From Niabella yanshanensis (GTDB lineage: Bacteria > Bacteroidota > Bacteroidia > Chitinophagales > Chitinophagaceae): DNA of 64,000 nt. Below are positions 10,046 to 19,118 of the stretch, piece after piece; the first letter of the stretch is position 1; every line of letters begins with the position of its first letter. Position numbers and translations under genes: made by a program. Location: contig NZ_CP139960.1 in the NCBI RefSeq assembly GCF_034424215.1, positions 496,001 through 560,000 on the forward strand, given 5' to 3'. A model generated the notes under the pieces. The model did not search any database and was not told the origin of the DNA. It saw only the letters and a list, made by a program, of their open reading frames with translations.

Positions 10046-11827
10046 ATGAAGAAATGGTTAGTCTTCTTTGCAACTTATCTTTTTTGCTTTCACAACTTTG
10101 GCGCAAATGCAGGTACTATTGAGATCTTTATTAACCAGGTAGCCTATGAACAAAATGGATATAAAACGGGCATTATCAAAACAGGCAGCCCGGTTAAAAG
10201 CCGTACCCATTTTGAATTGCTTGAAAAGAGCAGCCGGAAATTGGTGTTTAGCGGTTTATTACCAGCCTCAGAACAGGTAAAAGATTGGTCTGTTAATGAT
10301 TGGTATACTGTTGCCGATTTTTCTGCTTTCAAAACGCCGGGGACTTATTGCCTGGTAGTGAGGCTTGATGGTAACGTGGACAGTTCTTGTCATTTTTCCA
10401 TTCAGCGTAATGCGCTGCCCGCTATAGGCATACCCGCTATACTACAGTTCTTCCAGGGCCAGAGAGCCAACTCCCCCGAAGAACTGGGAGCCGATCGGCA
10501 TGTACTTTTGTACGGATCAGATAAAAGGGTGGATCTCAGGGGCGGCTGGTGTGATGCTTCGGGCGATGTCAGCAAATACTTCTCTCACCTGGCTTATACC
10601 AATTTTATGCTACCCCAGCAAATACCGATGGTGACCTGGTCATTTATAAATACTGCAGAGCAGCTGCCGGATTTTATACAGAAGGCCGGCATAGAAGACG
10701 CATTTAAGGACGAAGCTTTATATGGCGCTGATTATTTACTACAATCGCTTGCCGAAGAGGGATATTTTTATATGACACTGTTTTCTTACTTCAAAAAGGA
10801 CCCCGAAGAAAGAAGGGTAGTGGGCCTTTTGGCCGATAGTAAAACCACCTCCGATTACCAGTGTGCATGGCGAGAGGGGGCCGGGATGGCCATAGCAGCC
10901 CTGGCGAGAATATCCAGGTGGAACAAGAATAGAGATTATACTTCCGCTCAATATCTTGCCGGAGCAGAAAGAGCATTTGCGCATGTAGCCGTAAACAACT
11001 TAAAGTATGCAGATGATGGTAAAGACAATATCATCGATGATTATTGTGCGCTCATGGCTTCCAGTGAGCTCTGGATGGCTACCGGCAAGCCAATTTATCA
11101 GGCAGAAGCAAGACAAAGAGCTGCCAACCTGAACAAGCGCTTGTCCCCCACGGGCTACTTTATAGCCGATGATAAAAACAGACCTTTCTGGCACGCCGCT
11201 GATGCGGGTTTGCCGGTTGTGGCATTGGTACGTTACCTGGATATTGAAAACGATGCGAACCTGCGGAATCGTGCATTGGCAACCATTAAAAGGGCAGTAG
11301 ACTATAACCTGAAGGTAACGGAGGCTACAGTCAATCCCTTCGGTTATGCCCGTCAGCATTTCAGTTCAGGTGGTGTTGTCCGATCAGGCTTTTTTATCCC
11401 GCACGACAATGAGAGCGGATGGTGGTGGCAGGGCGAGGATGCCCGGCTGGCATCACTTACAGCGGCGATGATTGCGGGCGGTCGCCTGGTGTACCCCGCT
11501 AACAATGAATGGGGCGCTCAAGCTGAGATTGTAAAGTATGCATTCAACCAGGTATCGTGGATACTCGGGAAAAATCCTTATGGAATGTGTATGATGTATG
11601 GCTATGGTCATAAAAATGTGCCTTATATGGCGTCGATGTATGGCCACGGCTCAGGCAAAGGCGGCATATCAAACGGAATCACTGGCAAAGACGGTAACGC
11701 CGATGGAACAGGCATCGATTTTAAAGTAGCGGATAATGGAAACGAATGGCGATGGAGCGAGCAATGGATCCCGCATACCGGCTGGTTTTTGCAGGCTGTT
11801 ACTGCTTTAGCGCCGCGTGAAAAATAA
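10046..11827 (+). CDS. GH9 glucanase with N-terminal Ig-like cellulase domain
   Basis: Inverting family 9 hydrolase with the CelD_N layout. After a signal peptide (start MKKWLVFFATYLF) comes an Ig-like domain of about 90 residues (INQVAYEQNGYKTGII), followed by the alpha/alpha-barrel. GGWCDASGDVSKYFSH near residue 165 corresponds to the usual GGWxDAGDxxKY, with the catalytic-base aspartates and one extra residue. The acid Glu is likely in the C-terminal NEWRWSEQW stretch, which departs from the common NEVAINWNA form. ATG 10046 was chosen because it lies one base after the GH30 stop and begins a signal peptide. It extends the operon's enzyme set to endo-type beta-1,4 or mixed-linkage glucan cleavage. 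Confidence 0.88.
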   Translation: MKKWLVFFATYLFCFHNFGANAGTIEIFINQVAYEQNGYKTGIIKTGSPVKSRTHFELLEKSSRKLVFSGLLPASEQVKDWSVNDWYTVADFSAFKTPGTYCLVVRLDGNVDSSCHFSIQRNALPAIGIPAILQFFQGQRANSPEELGADRHVLLYGSDKRVDLRGGWCDASGDVSKYFSHLAYTNFMLPQQIPMVTWSFINTAEQLPDFIQKAGIEDAFKDEALYGADYLLQSLAEEGYFYMTLFSYFKKDPEERRVVGLLADSKTTSDYQCAWREGAGMAIAALARISRWNKNRDYTSAQYLAGAERAFAHVAVNNLKYADDGKDNIIDDYCALMASSELWMATGKPIYQAEARQRAANLNKRLSPTGYFIADDKNRPFWHAADAGLPVVALVRYLDIENDANLRNRALATIKRAVDYNLKVTEATVNPFGYARQHFSSGGVVRSGFFIPHDNESGWWWQGEDARLASLTAAMIAGGRLVYPANNEWGAQAEIVKYAFNQVSWILGKNPYGMCMMYGYGHKNVPYMASMYGHGSGKGGISNGITGKDGNADGTGIDFKVADNGNEWRWSEQWIPHTGWFLQAVTALAPREK

Positions 11828-11858
11828 TGGCATTTCTTGTCAAACAAAACTTAAATAA

Positions 11859-12623
11859 ATGAAGACATTGCTTGCCTTTCTCTTATGGGGCCTGTTGCTG
11901 GCGGAAATAAAAGAGGCTCCGCCAGCGCCTCCCGTCAAAGCCAAAGTCCTGGTACTAACCGAGCGTGGCGGTGGTCATGAGGGCTTTGTTGCTGCCGCTT
12001 TAGAATGGTTAAAATCATTTTCTGAAAAAAACAGGTTGGAGCTGAAGGTGATCAACCATCCGCGCGAAATAGAAAATGACTCTTTAAATGCCTATCAGCT
12101 TTTTATACAACTCAATTATCCACCGTATAACTGGACACCTAAAACAATGGCTGCTTTTGAAAGGTATATCGACCAGGGCCAGGGGGCATGGATCGGTTTT
12201 CATCATGCCACTTTGCTGGGAGAATTTGATGGCTATCCTATGTGGAATTGGTTCTCTGATTTCATGGGCGGCATCCGCTTCAAATCCTATATAGCCCAAA
12301 AAGCTACCGGCAATGTAATAATAGAAGCTGCCCGTCACCCCGTGATGAAAGGATTACCCCATATGTTCTCCATCCCGGACGATGAGTGGTATATATTTGA
12401 TAAAAATCCACGACCTAATGTTAGAGTGTTGGCAACGGTAGATGAGTCCAGCTATCAACCCGCATCCGATATAAAAATGGGTGATCATCCGGTCATCTGG
12501 AGTAATAGTAAAAAGAAAGCTAAAAATGTTTATTTTCTGATAGGCCATAGCGCTTCGCTGGTCGCCACACCGGCTTTTACACAAATGTTTGCTAATGCTA
12601 TCCGGTGGGGATTAAAGAAATAA
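11859..12623 (+). CDS. ThuA-like domain protein (first of two)
   Basis: Protein of the ThuA (trehalose utilisation-like, class-I glutamine-amidotransferase-fold) family. A short hydrophobic N-terminus suggests export. The core starts at KVLVLTERGGGHEGFV and includes GAWIGFHHATLL and HPVMKGLPHMF, typical of ThuA proteins of about 250 residues. The family has no settled reaction. In rhizobia ThuA acts with ThuB in conversion of trehalose through 3-keto sugars, and in Bacteroidota ThuA genes often sit in glycan loci. It lies 31 bp after GH9 and 60 bp before a second ThuA gene. A role in processing a modified glucose unit is inference only. Confidence 0.85.
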   Translation: MKTLLAFLLWGLLLAEIKEAPPAPPVKAKVLVLTERGGGHEGFVAAALEWLKSFSEKNRLELKVINHPREIENDSLNAYQLFIQLNYPPYNWTPKTMAAFERYIDQGQGAWIGFHHATLLGEFDGYPMWNWFSDFMGGIRFKSYIAQKATGNVIIEAARHPVMKGLPHMFSIPDDEWYIFDKNPRPNVRVLATVDESSYQPASDIKMGDHPVIWSNSKKKAKNVYFLIGHSASLVATPAFTQMFANAIRWGLKK

Positions 12624-12683
12624 ACCATTCCCCTTTTGCAGACCGCAACCAATTATCCATTCAATTTAAATATAAACATCAAA

Positions 12684-13469
12684 ATGAAAACAAGAATTTC
12701 ATGGATTGTAACGATTGCTTTGGTAAGCGTTTCGATTATTGCAGAAGCGCAACGGTATCCTCGTTTTAAAGTACTGGCTTTTTACAATAAGCATGTGGAG
12801 CGCGCTCATGTTGAATTTGCAGACGATGCTATTAAATTCTTCAAGGGATTGACCATCGGTAATGGCTTTGTATTTGATACCACCAGCCGTATGTCCGATC
12901 TTACTGAGGAAAAGATCAAAGACTACCAGCTGCTGATGATGATCAACGATTTTCCCCATAGTACTGAACAAAGGAAGGCGTTCGAAAGGTATATGGAAAA
13001 TGGTGGTGGATGGTTAGGCTTCCATGTAGCTGCTTATAATGACCGCAGCACTAACTGGCCCTGGTTTGTAAACTTCCTGGGAGGAAGTGTATTTAACCGT
13101 AACAGCTGGCCTCCCTTACCAGCCAAACTGGTGATAGAAGACACTAAACATCCGGTAACAAAAGCGTTGCCGCCGACTTTTATTGCTCCGCTGAACGAAT
13201 GGTACCAATGGAAACCCAGCCCACGTGACAACAAAAAAGTAAAAGTATTGGCCAGCTTATCTGTTGACAATTATCCTTTGGGGCTCAAAGATATTTTGCC
13301 GGATGGAGACACCCCGGTAGTATGGACCAATACCGATTACCGCATGATCTACCTCAACATGGGGCATGGTGACAATATTTTCTCTGATGCTACCCAAAAC
13401 AAATTAATTATCGATGCTTTTCGATGGGTGGTAGCCAACGATAAAAAGGGAGATCCATTTAAAAAGTAG
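12684..13469 (+). CDS. ThuA-like domain protein (second of two)
   Basis: Paralogue of the preceding gene. ATG 12684 gives a clean signal peptide (start MKTRISWIVTIALV, ending AEAQ), so a TTG start 48 bp upstream is rejected. ThuA features are KVLAFYNKHVERAHVEFA, GGWLGFHVAAYN and HPVTKALPPTF. The two copies are clearly diverged, so they probably have distinct roles and are not a recent duplication. The gene ends four bases before the next start codon, which indicates co-transcription with the DUF5009-type membrane protein. Confidence 0.85.
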   Translation: MKTRISWIVTIALVSVSIIAEAQRYPRFKVLAFYNKHVERAHVEFADDAIKFFKGLTIGNGFVFDTTSRMSDLTEEKIKDYQLLMMINDFPHSTEQRKAFERYMENGGGWLGFHVAAYNDRSTNWPWFVNFLGGSVFNRNSWPPLPAKLVIEDTKHPVTKALPPTFIAPLNEWYQWKPSPRDNKKVKVLASLSVDNYPLGLKDILPDGDTPVVWTNTDYRMIYLNMGHGDNIFSDATQNKLIIDAFRWVVANDKKGDPFKK

Positions 13470-13473
13470 AACC

Positions 13474-14673
13474 ATGACGCATACAACTCCTTCTTCGGGC
13501 AGGGTCTTCTCCATCGACATCATGCGGGGCATAACGCTCTGCCTGATGCTATTTGTTAATGATCTGTTTGAACCGGGTGTACCAGCCTGGATGGTTCATA
13601 CCAAAGCTGAAACAGATGGCATGGGATTAGCGGACTGGGTATTTCCCGGCTTCCTTTTTATGGCCGGGCTTTCCATTCCCTATGCTATGGCCGCCAGAAA
13701 GAAAAAAGGAGATAGCTCATTCAAATTACTGTTACATGTATTGTTTCGCTCCGCCAGTTTATTGATCATCGGCATTTTAATGTTGAATGGCAGCAGGGTT
13801 AATGAAGCGTTAACAGGCATGCCCGAGCTATTATGGAAAGTGTTGATGTATATGGGGGTATTCCTGGTATGGAACGCTTATCCCCGAAAGAAAGGTTTAC
13901 GACCCCTGTTTGTAGTACTGCAATTACTCGGACTCACCTTATTAATTTACCTGGTATTTATTTTTAAAGCTGGCTCTCCTGAAGATGTGAGATGGCTGGA
14001 AACCGGATGGTGGGGTATCCTGGGACTCATTGGTTGGGGGTATCTTACTGCGGCATTAGTGTATTTGTTAATCGCAGATCGGCTGTCTTTCGCGGTGCTA
14101 TCATGGATGTTGTTTGTGATTTTAAATATGCTGTCTCAAGCAGGTATATTTCATATAGGTGGTCTCGCAGGTCGGATATTGGGTGTGGTGCTTAATGGCA
14201 ACGTTCCTTCTATTGTACTGGCCGGTTTAACCATTGGCATATTAATCAAACAACAAAAGGAACAAAAGAACCAGTTATTAAAATGGCTCATACTTACGGG
14301 AACTCTGTCACTTATCGGCGGTTTTGTACTCCGCAATTGGTTTATTATTTCCAAGATCTATGGTACGCCCAGTTGGGCCATGCTTTGCAATAGCATTAGC
14401 ATACTGTTATTTACCCTTGTATATTATTGTACGGATATATTGAATAAGGTAAAGTGGGCCTGGCTTTTTAATATTGCCGGAAGAAATTCGCTAACGACTT
14501 ACCTGGCCCCGGATCTTATATATTTTGCCTGCTGGGGTTGGAGCATTCCACTGTTTTTCTACAAACAAAACCAAAGTATGATATTGGCTGTTGGTGGTTC
14601 GGTTGCCTGGACTATTGTAATGGTGTTGTTGGCTCATGCATTGTCCAGGATTTATATAAAGCTAAAATTATAA
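13474..14673 (+). CDS. DUF5009/NagX-type multi-pass membrane acyltransferase-like protein
   Basis: Integral inner-membrane protein of about ten helices related to heparan-alpha-glucosaminide N-acetyltransferase (HGSNAT/NagX, DUF5009). The N-terminal signature is SIDIMRGITLCLMLFVND followed by DWVFPGFLFMAGLSIPYA, as in this family. The C-terminal part (NIAGRNSLTTYLAPD) also matches. Family members move acetyl groups from cytosolic acetyl-CoA to a sugar on the far side of the membrane, but many Bacteroidota members are uncharacterised. Together with the ThuA pair it suggests that the locus handles a modified or acetylated glucose unit; this is inference. It is the last gene of the enzyme operon and is followed by a long non-coding gap. 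Confidence 0.82.
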   Translation: MTHTTPSSGRVFSIDIMRGITLCLMLFVNDLFEPGVPAWMVHTKAETDGMGLADWVFPGFLFMAGLSIPYAMAARKKKGDSSFKLLLHVLFRSASLLIIGILMLNGSRVNEALTGMPELLWKVLMYMGVFLVWNAYPRKKGLRPLFVVLQLLGLTLLIYLVFIFKAGSPEDVRWLETGWWGILGLIGWGYLTAALVYLLIADRLSFAVLSWMLFVILNMLSQAGIFHIGGLAGRILGVVLNGNVPSIVLAGLTIGILIKQQKEQKNQLLKWLILTGTLSLIGGFVLRNWFIISKIYGTPSWAMLCNSISILLFTLVYYCTDILNKVKWAWLFNIAGRNSLTTYLAPDLIYFACWGWSIPLFFYKQNQSMILAVGGSVAWTIVMVLLAHALSRIYIKLKL

Positions 14674-15559
14674 TAAGTCGGCTTTTATATATTTACAATA
14701 ACCGGTAAGAAAAAGCCGTTGCTGATAGTTAGTGCGTGTTTGGCTGATCGCCCGCAAGGCAAATAAGGTAATGTGCACCACCAATCGAATTATTTAATCC
14801 CGGGCCAGGTAAACCCTCTACCTGAAAACAATATGCTTTGTCTGTATTAAATTAGGTTTCCTTGTTTTTTATCTACACCTGAACCCATCTACTGTTTATC
14901 AGCTAACAACTTCAACCGGCAGGATACCCCGATAGGTTAAGTAAACAACCGCGTATTCTCGTAAAATGATATAGGCGTAGTTAAAAAAGTGCACATATTA
15001 CATTATGTAATTGATAATCAATAATTAAATTTTCCGTTAACGTATTTTTAACGTAGTGCTTTTTTTGGAATCAGTCCCTTGGAAAACCAAATTTGTACCT
15101 GACTTTTAACGATAATGCTTTGTCAGAAACTGTTGATGCCAACGCTTCCTTCCTGATGATCCGTTTAACGGCAGGAAGAGGATGGTTGCCATATGCAGTA
15201 ATGCTTGCACAATAATTTTTATATGAAAAGGATAATACCGATATGATCCGGCAAGGAGAAATTAAAGCCGGTAGATAATTGCTTGTTTAAAGTTCCGAAT
15301 TCATAACCTGGAAGTAAGGCCTGAGCACCCGATCAGGTGCCGGTTATCACCAAAAGCGAAGCGCCATGCTGTCACTTATGCTGCTGGATAGGAACTACCA
15401 TTAATAAACCAAAATTGAGAAAATGAGAAAAAAACAAAAATGAATTGCCCTTCCGATGAACCACCGGTCTGCATAGTCCAGATCGTTTGCATTGCTTAAG
15501 CTAAACTTTTTAACAAAAAAATGTAAAGAATCACTTTACAAGTACAAACACAGGAAATT
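14674..15559. promoter_or_regulatory. 886-bp non-coding gap before the SusC/SusD operon
   Basis: Long gap without a recognisable gene. It contains a paired CGGCTTTT/AAAAGCCG just after the membrane-protein gene (about 14689-14733), which may be a weak terminator, a small palindrome TTGGAAAACCAA at 15078-15089, and AT-rich tracts. A frame of about 50 codons ending at the TAA near 15213 has no start context or known similarity. The length points to a long SusC leader or an eroded gene. The promoter of the transport operon should lie here, but no exact TTTG/TAnnTTTG pair was found. Confidence 0.35.
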
Positions 15560-18500
15560 ATGTTTTATAAGGTGTATGCTGATTTAAAAAAGCGAAAAAC
15601 AAAAAGAACGCCCCATGTGTTCTTTCGGATTTTTCTTCCAACGCTGCTGCTATTTACAGTTGCCTCCTGTATGCAGGAGGTACATGCTAAAAACGGAGTG
15701 ATCAAAATAAACGGCGGACCCATTCCGCCTTCGGTATCCAAAATCAACCTTAAAACAACCTTTCGGTTACTGGATATAGTAGGGCGCGTTACTGATACTT
15801 CGGGTATTGCATTGAGCGACGTTACAGTAACTGTTAAAGATACCCGTATAGGTACAGCCACCAATTCTTCGGGACAGTATTCGTTATCTGATGTTAACGA
15901 AACTGCCACCCTGGTATTTTCTTATGTAGGCTATACCAGCCAGGAAATACCCGTTGAGGGTAGGAATCGTATTGATGTGGTCATGCGAACGGTGGAGGAC
16001 AGTTTAAATGCGGTGATCATTAATGTAGGTTATGGGCGTCAGCGCAGAGAGTTTTTAACCTCTTCTGTAAGTACCGTATCGGGCGCCGAGCTGGTTAAAG
16101 CACCCGTGCCCAATATCAGTACAGCATTAAAGGGCCAGCTGGCCGGCCTGGTAGCCATCCAGAGCTCAGGTAAACCGGGTTCGGATGGAGCTTCTTTAAA
16201 TATTCGCGGTACGGGTACCTATACCGGCCAAACAGCCCCCCTCATAATGGTGGATGGAATTGCCAGGGATACCTACGATGATATTGATCCTAATGAAGTG
16301 GAAACAATCAGCATTTTAAAAGATGCTGCCGCAACATCTGTTTTTGGTGTAAGAGGGGCTAACGGTGTTATTCTCATTACTACCAAACGTGGCCAAAACA
16401 GTACATCGCCCTCCATTAACTTTACGGGCCAAACCGCACGTTCCTCTTTTACTAATTTACCACGCTTTGTTAATTCTTATGAATATGCCACCTTATTGAA
16501 TGAACAGGCATTGGGCGATTATTGGGTAAAGCACGCAAAGGACCCGGATATAAAAACCTGGGAGGACTTTGTCAGGAAACGTGACGCCAACTGGCGCAGC
16601 GATGGGGCAATCAATTTTACTGACAATGACCTTCGCTATTTTCAAAATGCCCATACACCCACTTTAGCAAACGGAGAACGTAATCCCTGGTATGACCCTT
16701 ACTTTCACCCCGATACGGACTGGAAGAAAATGCTGTTCAGAGACGCTACCAGCACATCCCAGGCTAATGTAAACATGCGGGGAGGGAGTAAGGCCATGCG
16801 GTATTTTGTGTCGTTAGGCTACTTAAGCCAGGATGGGTTGTTCCGTACCGACTATATGGCCTATGATAAAGACATGCAATTTAACAAGAAGCGTTATAAC
16901 CTGCGTGGGAACCTGGACTTTGATGTTACTGAAGATTTTAAGATCGAACTCAACCTGGGTACACAGTTTGTAACCATCGGCGGAATGGATAATGACGCTT
17001 ATATCTGGGAGAAAAGAATTCTATGGGCTTTCCCTATGAGCTCACCCGGTTTGGTAAATGGCAAATACGTGGTTCCGCTTAGCGCTAATGGCGACGACCG
17101 TTATAATCCGATGTATGCCACTGAGAATTCAAATTATTGGAACAAAACGAATAACAGTATTTTAAATTCTGCCATCAATGCTACTTACAAGCTCGATAAA
17201 ATCACTCCGGGTTTGCAGGTTCGTGTAATAGGTTCTTACGATAGTTATTTTGCCAGCAGAAGTTATGGTCGCTACCTGCCTTTATTATATGATATGCGTC
17301 CCAATCCGAATGGCGATCCGCTCGATCCTATTTTATCCCAGCGTAATGAACTACAGCCGCCCAGCATCAACGCCGATTTCTTCCTGGGTAAATGGCGTAA
17401 AATGTATCTAGAAGGAACCATCAATTATAACCGGAGCTTCGGCAAACATGCGGTTGCCGGTATGCTACTGGCCAACAGGGAAAAACGCTTCGATCCCAAC
17501 CTGCAGTTTCAATTACCCGCAGGTTACCAGGGTACTACAGGGAGATTGGGCTATAATTATAATGGCAAGTATCTTTTTGAATATGCCGTTACTTATAACG
17601 GATCTGAAAATTTTCCTGAAGGTAAACGTTATGGATTATTTCCTTCTTATTCCGGGTCGTGGATCATAAGCAACGAAAAATTCTACCAGAAAAATGATAT
17701 ACTCAATTTCCTGAAATTGCGCGGATCTTATGGAGAAGTAGGTAATGACCGTATTGGAGGAGCCCGGTACCTGTATTTACCCGATACCTGGAAAAACAAT
17801 ACAGGATATACTTTTGGCGATCGTAATACAGCGCGTTATATCAATGGGGTAGATGAAGCTGCATTAGGAAATCCGAATGTAACCTGGGAAGTATCAAAAG
17901 AAATAAACCTGGCGCTGGATACCCGTTTTTTCAGGAGTAAGCTCTCGGTAACCTACGAATATTTTATAAGAAACCGTTCGAATATCCTTTCTTACAGGGG
18001 AACCGTTCCCGCTATTGTTGCAGCAAACCTGCCTCCTTATAACCTGGGTAAAGTAAAGAGCTGGGGACATAACTTCGAAGTGCGTTACAATGAAAATATT
18101 GGCGAATTCAACTTCTTTTTAAATGCCAATGGCGCTATACAGCGAAATGAAATCATTTATCGTGATGAAGCTGTATTTCCCGGCCTGGAATACCAGGCTT
18201 CCACAGGCAGGCCTAATGGCCAGCAGCTATTGCTAACAGCTGATGGTTTGTACACTTCCTGGTCGCAGTTGTATGCCATTGACGGTAATGGAAATCCTAT
18301 TCTTTCTCAACCTGTGCGCGCATTAAAAGATGGTAATCCGTATACAGATATCAACGGTAACCCGGTGTATATAAAAGACCTGGGCTATGGCGGGCGTGCT
18401 TTACAGCCCGGTGATATTCGTCTTATCGACGTGAACGGCGATGGACTCATCAATGAAAAAGACCGCGTAAGGCAGGGATATTCAACTGCTCCTGTTTATA

Positions 18501-18976
18501 GCTATGGAGTAACGCTAGGTTTCCGTGTGAAAGGATTTGATGTGTCAGCCCTTTTCGCGGGCATGGCGGGCGTAGCCAGGGGCGCTATGAACACCTATCA
18601 CTTCGACAAGCAGCAGGCGCTGTTTGAGGTAGATATGTACCGCTTCAGCCTGGATCGTTACAACAGCGGTGAAAAGATACTTTTTCCATCGCCCAGCTAT
18701 GATAAAGGCGCTTCCGGATTTGGCGCCGAGAATGCTGGCAACACTTATTTCCTGGTCAATACTTCTTATACACGGCTACAAAATATGACTATCGGTTACA
18801 CGCTTACAAAAGCTTTTATGACGCGTTTAGGTGTGAAATCGGCCCGTATTTATATAAACGGAGACAATCTGTACACCTGGTCAAAGGCAAAGATCTGGGG
18901 GGACCCGGAAAATCTCGGGAACCAGGGCTACCCCCTGTACAAGACTTATAACATGGGTATCAACCTGAATTTCTAA
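15560..18976 (+). CDS. SusC/RagA TonB-dependent outer-membrane transporter, full length
   Basis: TonB-dependent transporter importing oligosaccharides across the outer membrane. A basic N-terminus and hydrophobic stretch (residues 20-42) form the export signal. A carboxypeptidase-D-regulatory-like domain follows at about 70-150 (GRVTDTSGIALSDVTVTVKD, FSYVGYTSQEI), then a TonB-box-like AVIINVGYG near 153-161 and the plug with ILKDAAATSVFGVRGANGV. The beta-barrel ends in an aromatic residue (GINLNF). At 1138 residues it has the normal family length. Its partner SusD starts about 50-140 bp downstream. It leads the transport operon of the beta-glucan locus. Confidence 0.95.
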   Translation: MFYKVYADLKKRKTKRTPHVFFRIFLPTLLLFTVASCMQEVHAKNGVIKINGGPIPPSVSKINLKTTFRLLDIVGRVTDTSGIALSDVTVTVKDTRIGTATNSSGQYSLSDVNETATLVFSYVGYTSQEIPVEGRNRIDVVMRTVEDSLNAVIINVGYGRQRREFLTSSVSTVSGAELVKAPVPNISTALKGQLAGLVAIQSSGKPGSDGASLNIRGTGTYTGQTAPLIMVDGIARDTYDDIDPNEVETISILKDAAATSVFGVRGANGVILITTKRGQNSTSPSINFTGQTARSSFTNLPRFVNSYEYATLLNEQALGDYWVKHAKDPDIKTWEDFVRKRDANWRSDGAINFTDNDLRYFQNAHTPTLANGERNPWYDPYFHPDTDWKKMLFRDATSTSQANVNMRGGSKAMRYFVSLGYLSQDGLFRTDYMAYDKDMQFNKKRYNLRGNLDFDVTEDFKIELNLGTQFVTIGGMDNDAYIWEKRILWAFPMSSPGLVNGKYVVPLSANGDDRYNPMYATENSNYWNKTNNSILNSAINATYKLDKITPGLQVRVIGSYDSYFASRSYGRYLPLLYDMRPNPNGDPLDPILSQRNELQPPSINADFFLGKWRKMYLEGTINYNRSFGKHAVAGMLLANREKRFDPNLQFQLPAGYQGTTGRLGYNYNGKYLFEYAVTYNGSENFPEGKRYGLFPSYSGSWIISNEKFYQKNDILNFLKLRGSYGEVGNDRIGGARYLYLPDTWKNNTGYTFGDRNTARYINGVDEAALGNPNVTWEVSKEINLALDTRFFRSKLSVTYEYFIRNRSNILSYRGTVPAIVAANLPPYNLGKVKSWGHNFEVRYNENIGEFNFFLNANGAIQRNEIIYRDEAVFPGLEYQASTGRPNGQQLLLTADGLYTSWSQLYAIDGNGNPILSQPVRALKDGNPYTDINGNPVYIKDLGYGGRALQPGDIRLIDVNGDGLINEKDRVRQGYSTAPVYSYGVTLGFRVKGFDVSALFAGMAGVARGAMNTYHFDKQQALFEVDMYRFSLDRYNSGEKILFPSPSYDKGASGFGAENAGNTYFLVNTSYTRLQNMTIGYTLTKAFMTRLGVKSARIYINGDNLYTWSKAKIWGDPENLGNQGYPLYKTYNMGINLNF

Positions 18977-19118
18977 AAGAGTAAAAGTCCTGTCAAAAAA
19001 AAGATTGTCTGATTTTTAAACTTAGCAAATGAAACGAAATATATATAATCCGCACAACAATTTTATAAACAAAGGTAGTTGGGGTATTACTTCCGGATCG
19101 GGTGATTTACCGGTGAAA

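Noticed and set aside
15060-15213. Possible 50-codon gene or pseudogene in the gap before SusC
   Set aside because: No start codon context, no promoter at the right distance and no recognisable similarity; consistent with chance.
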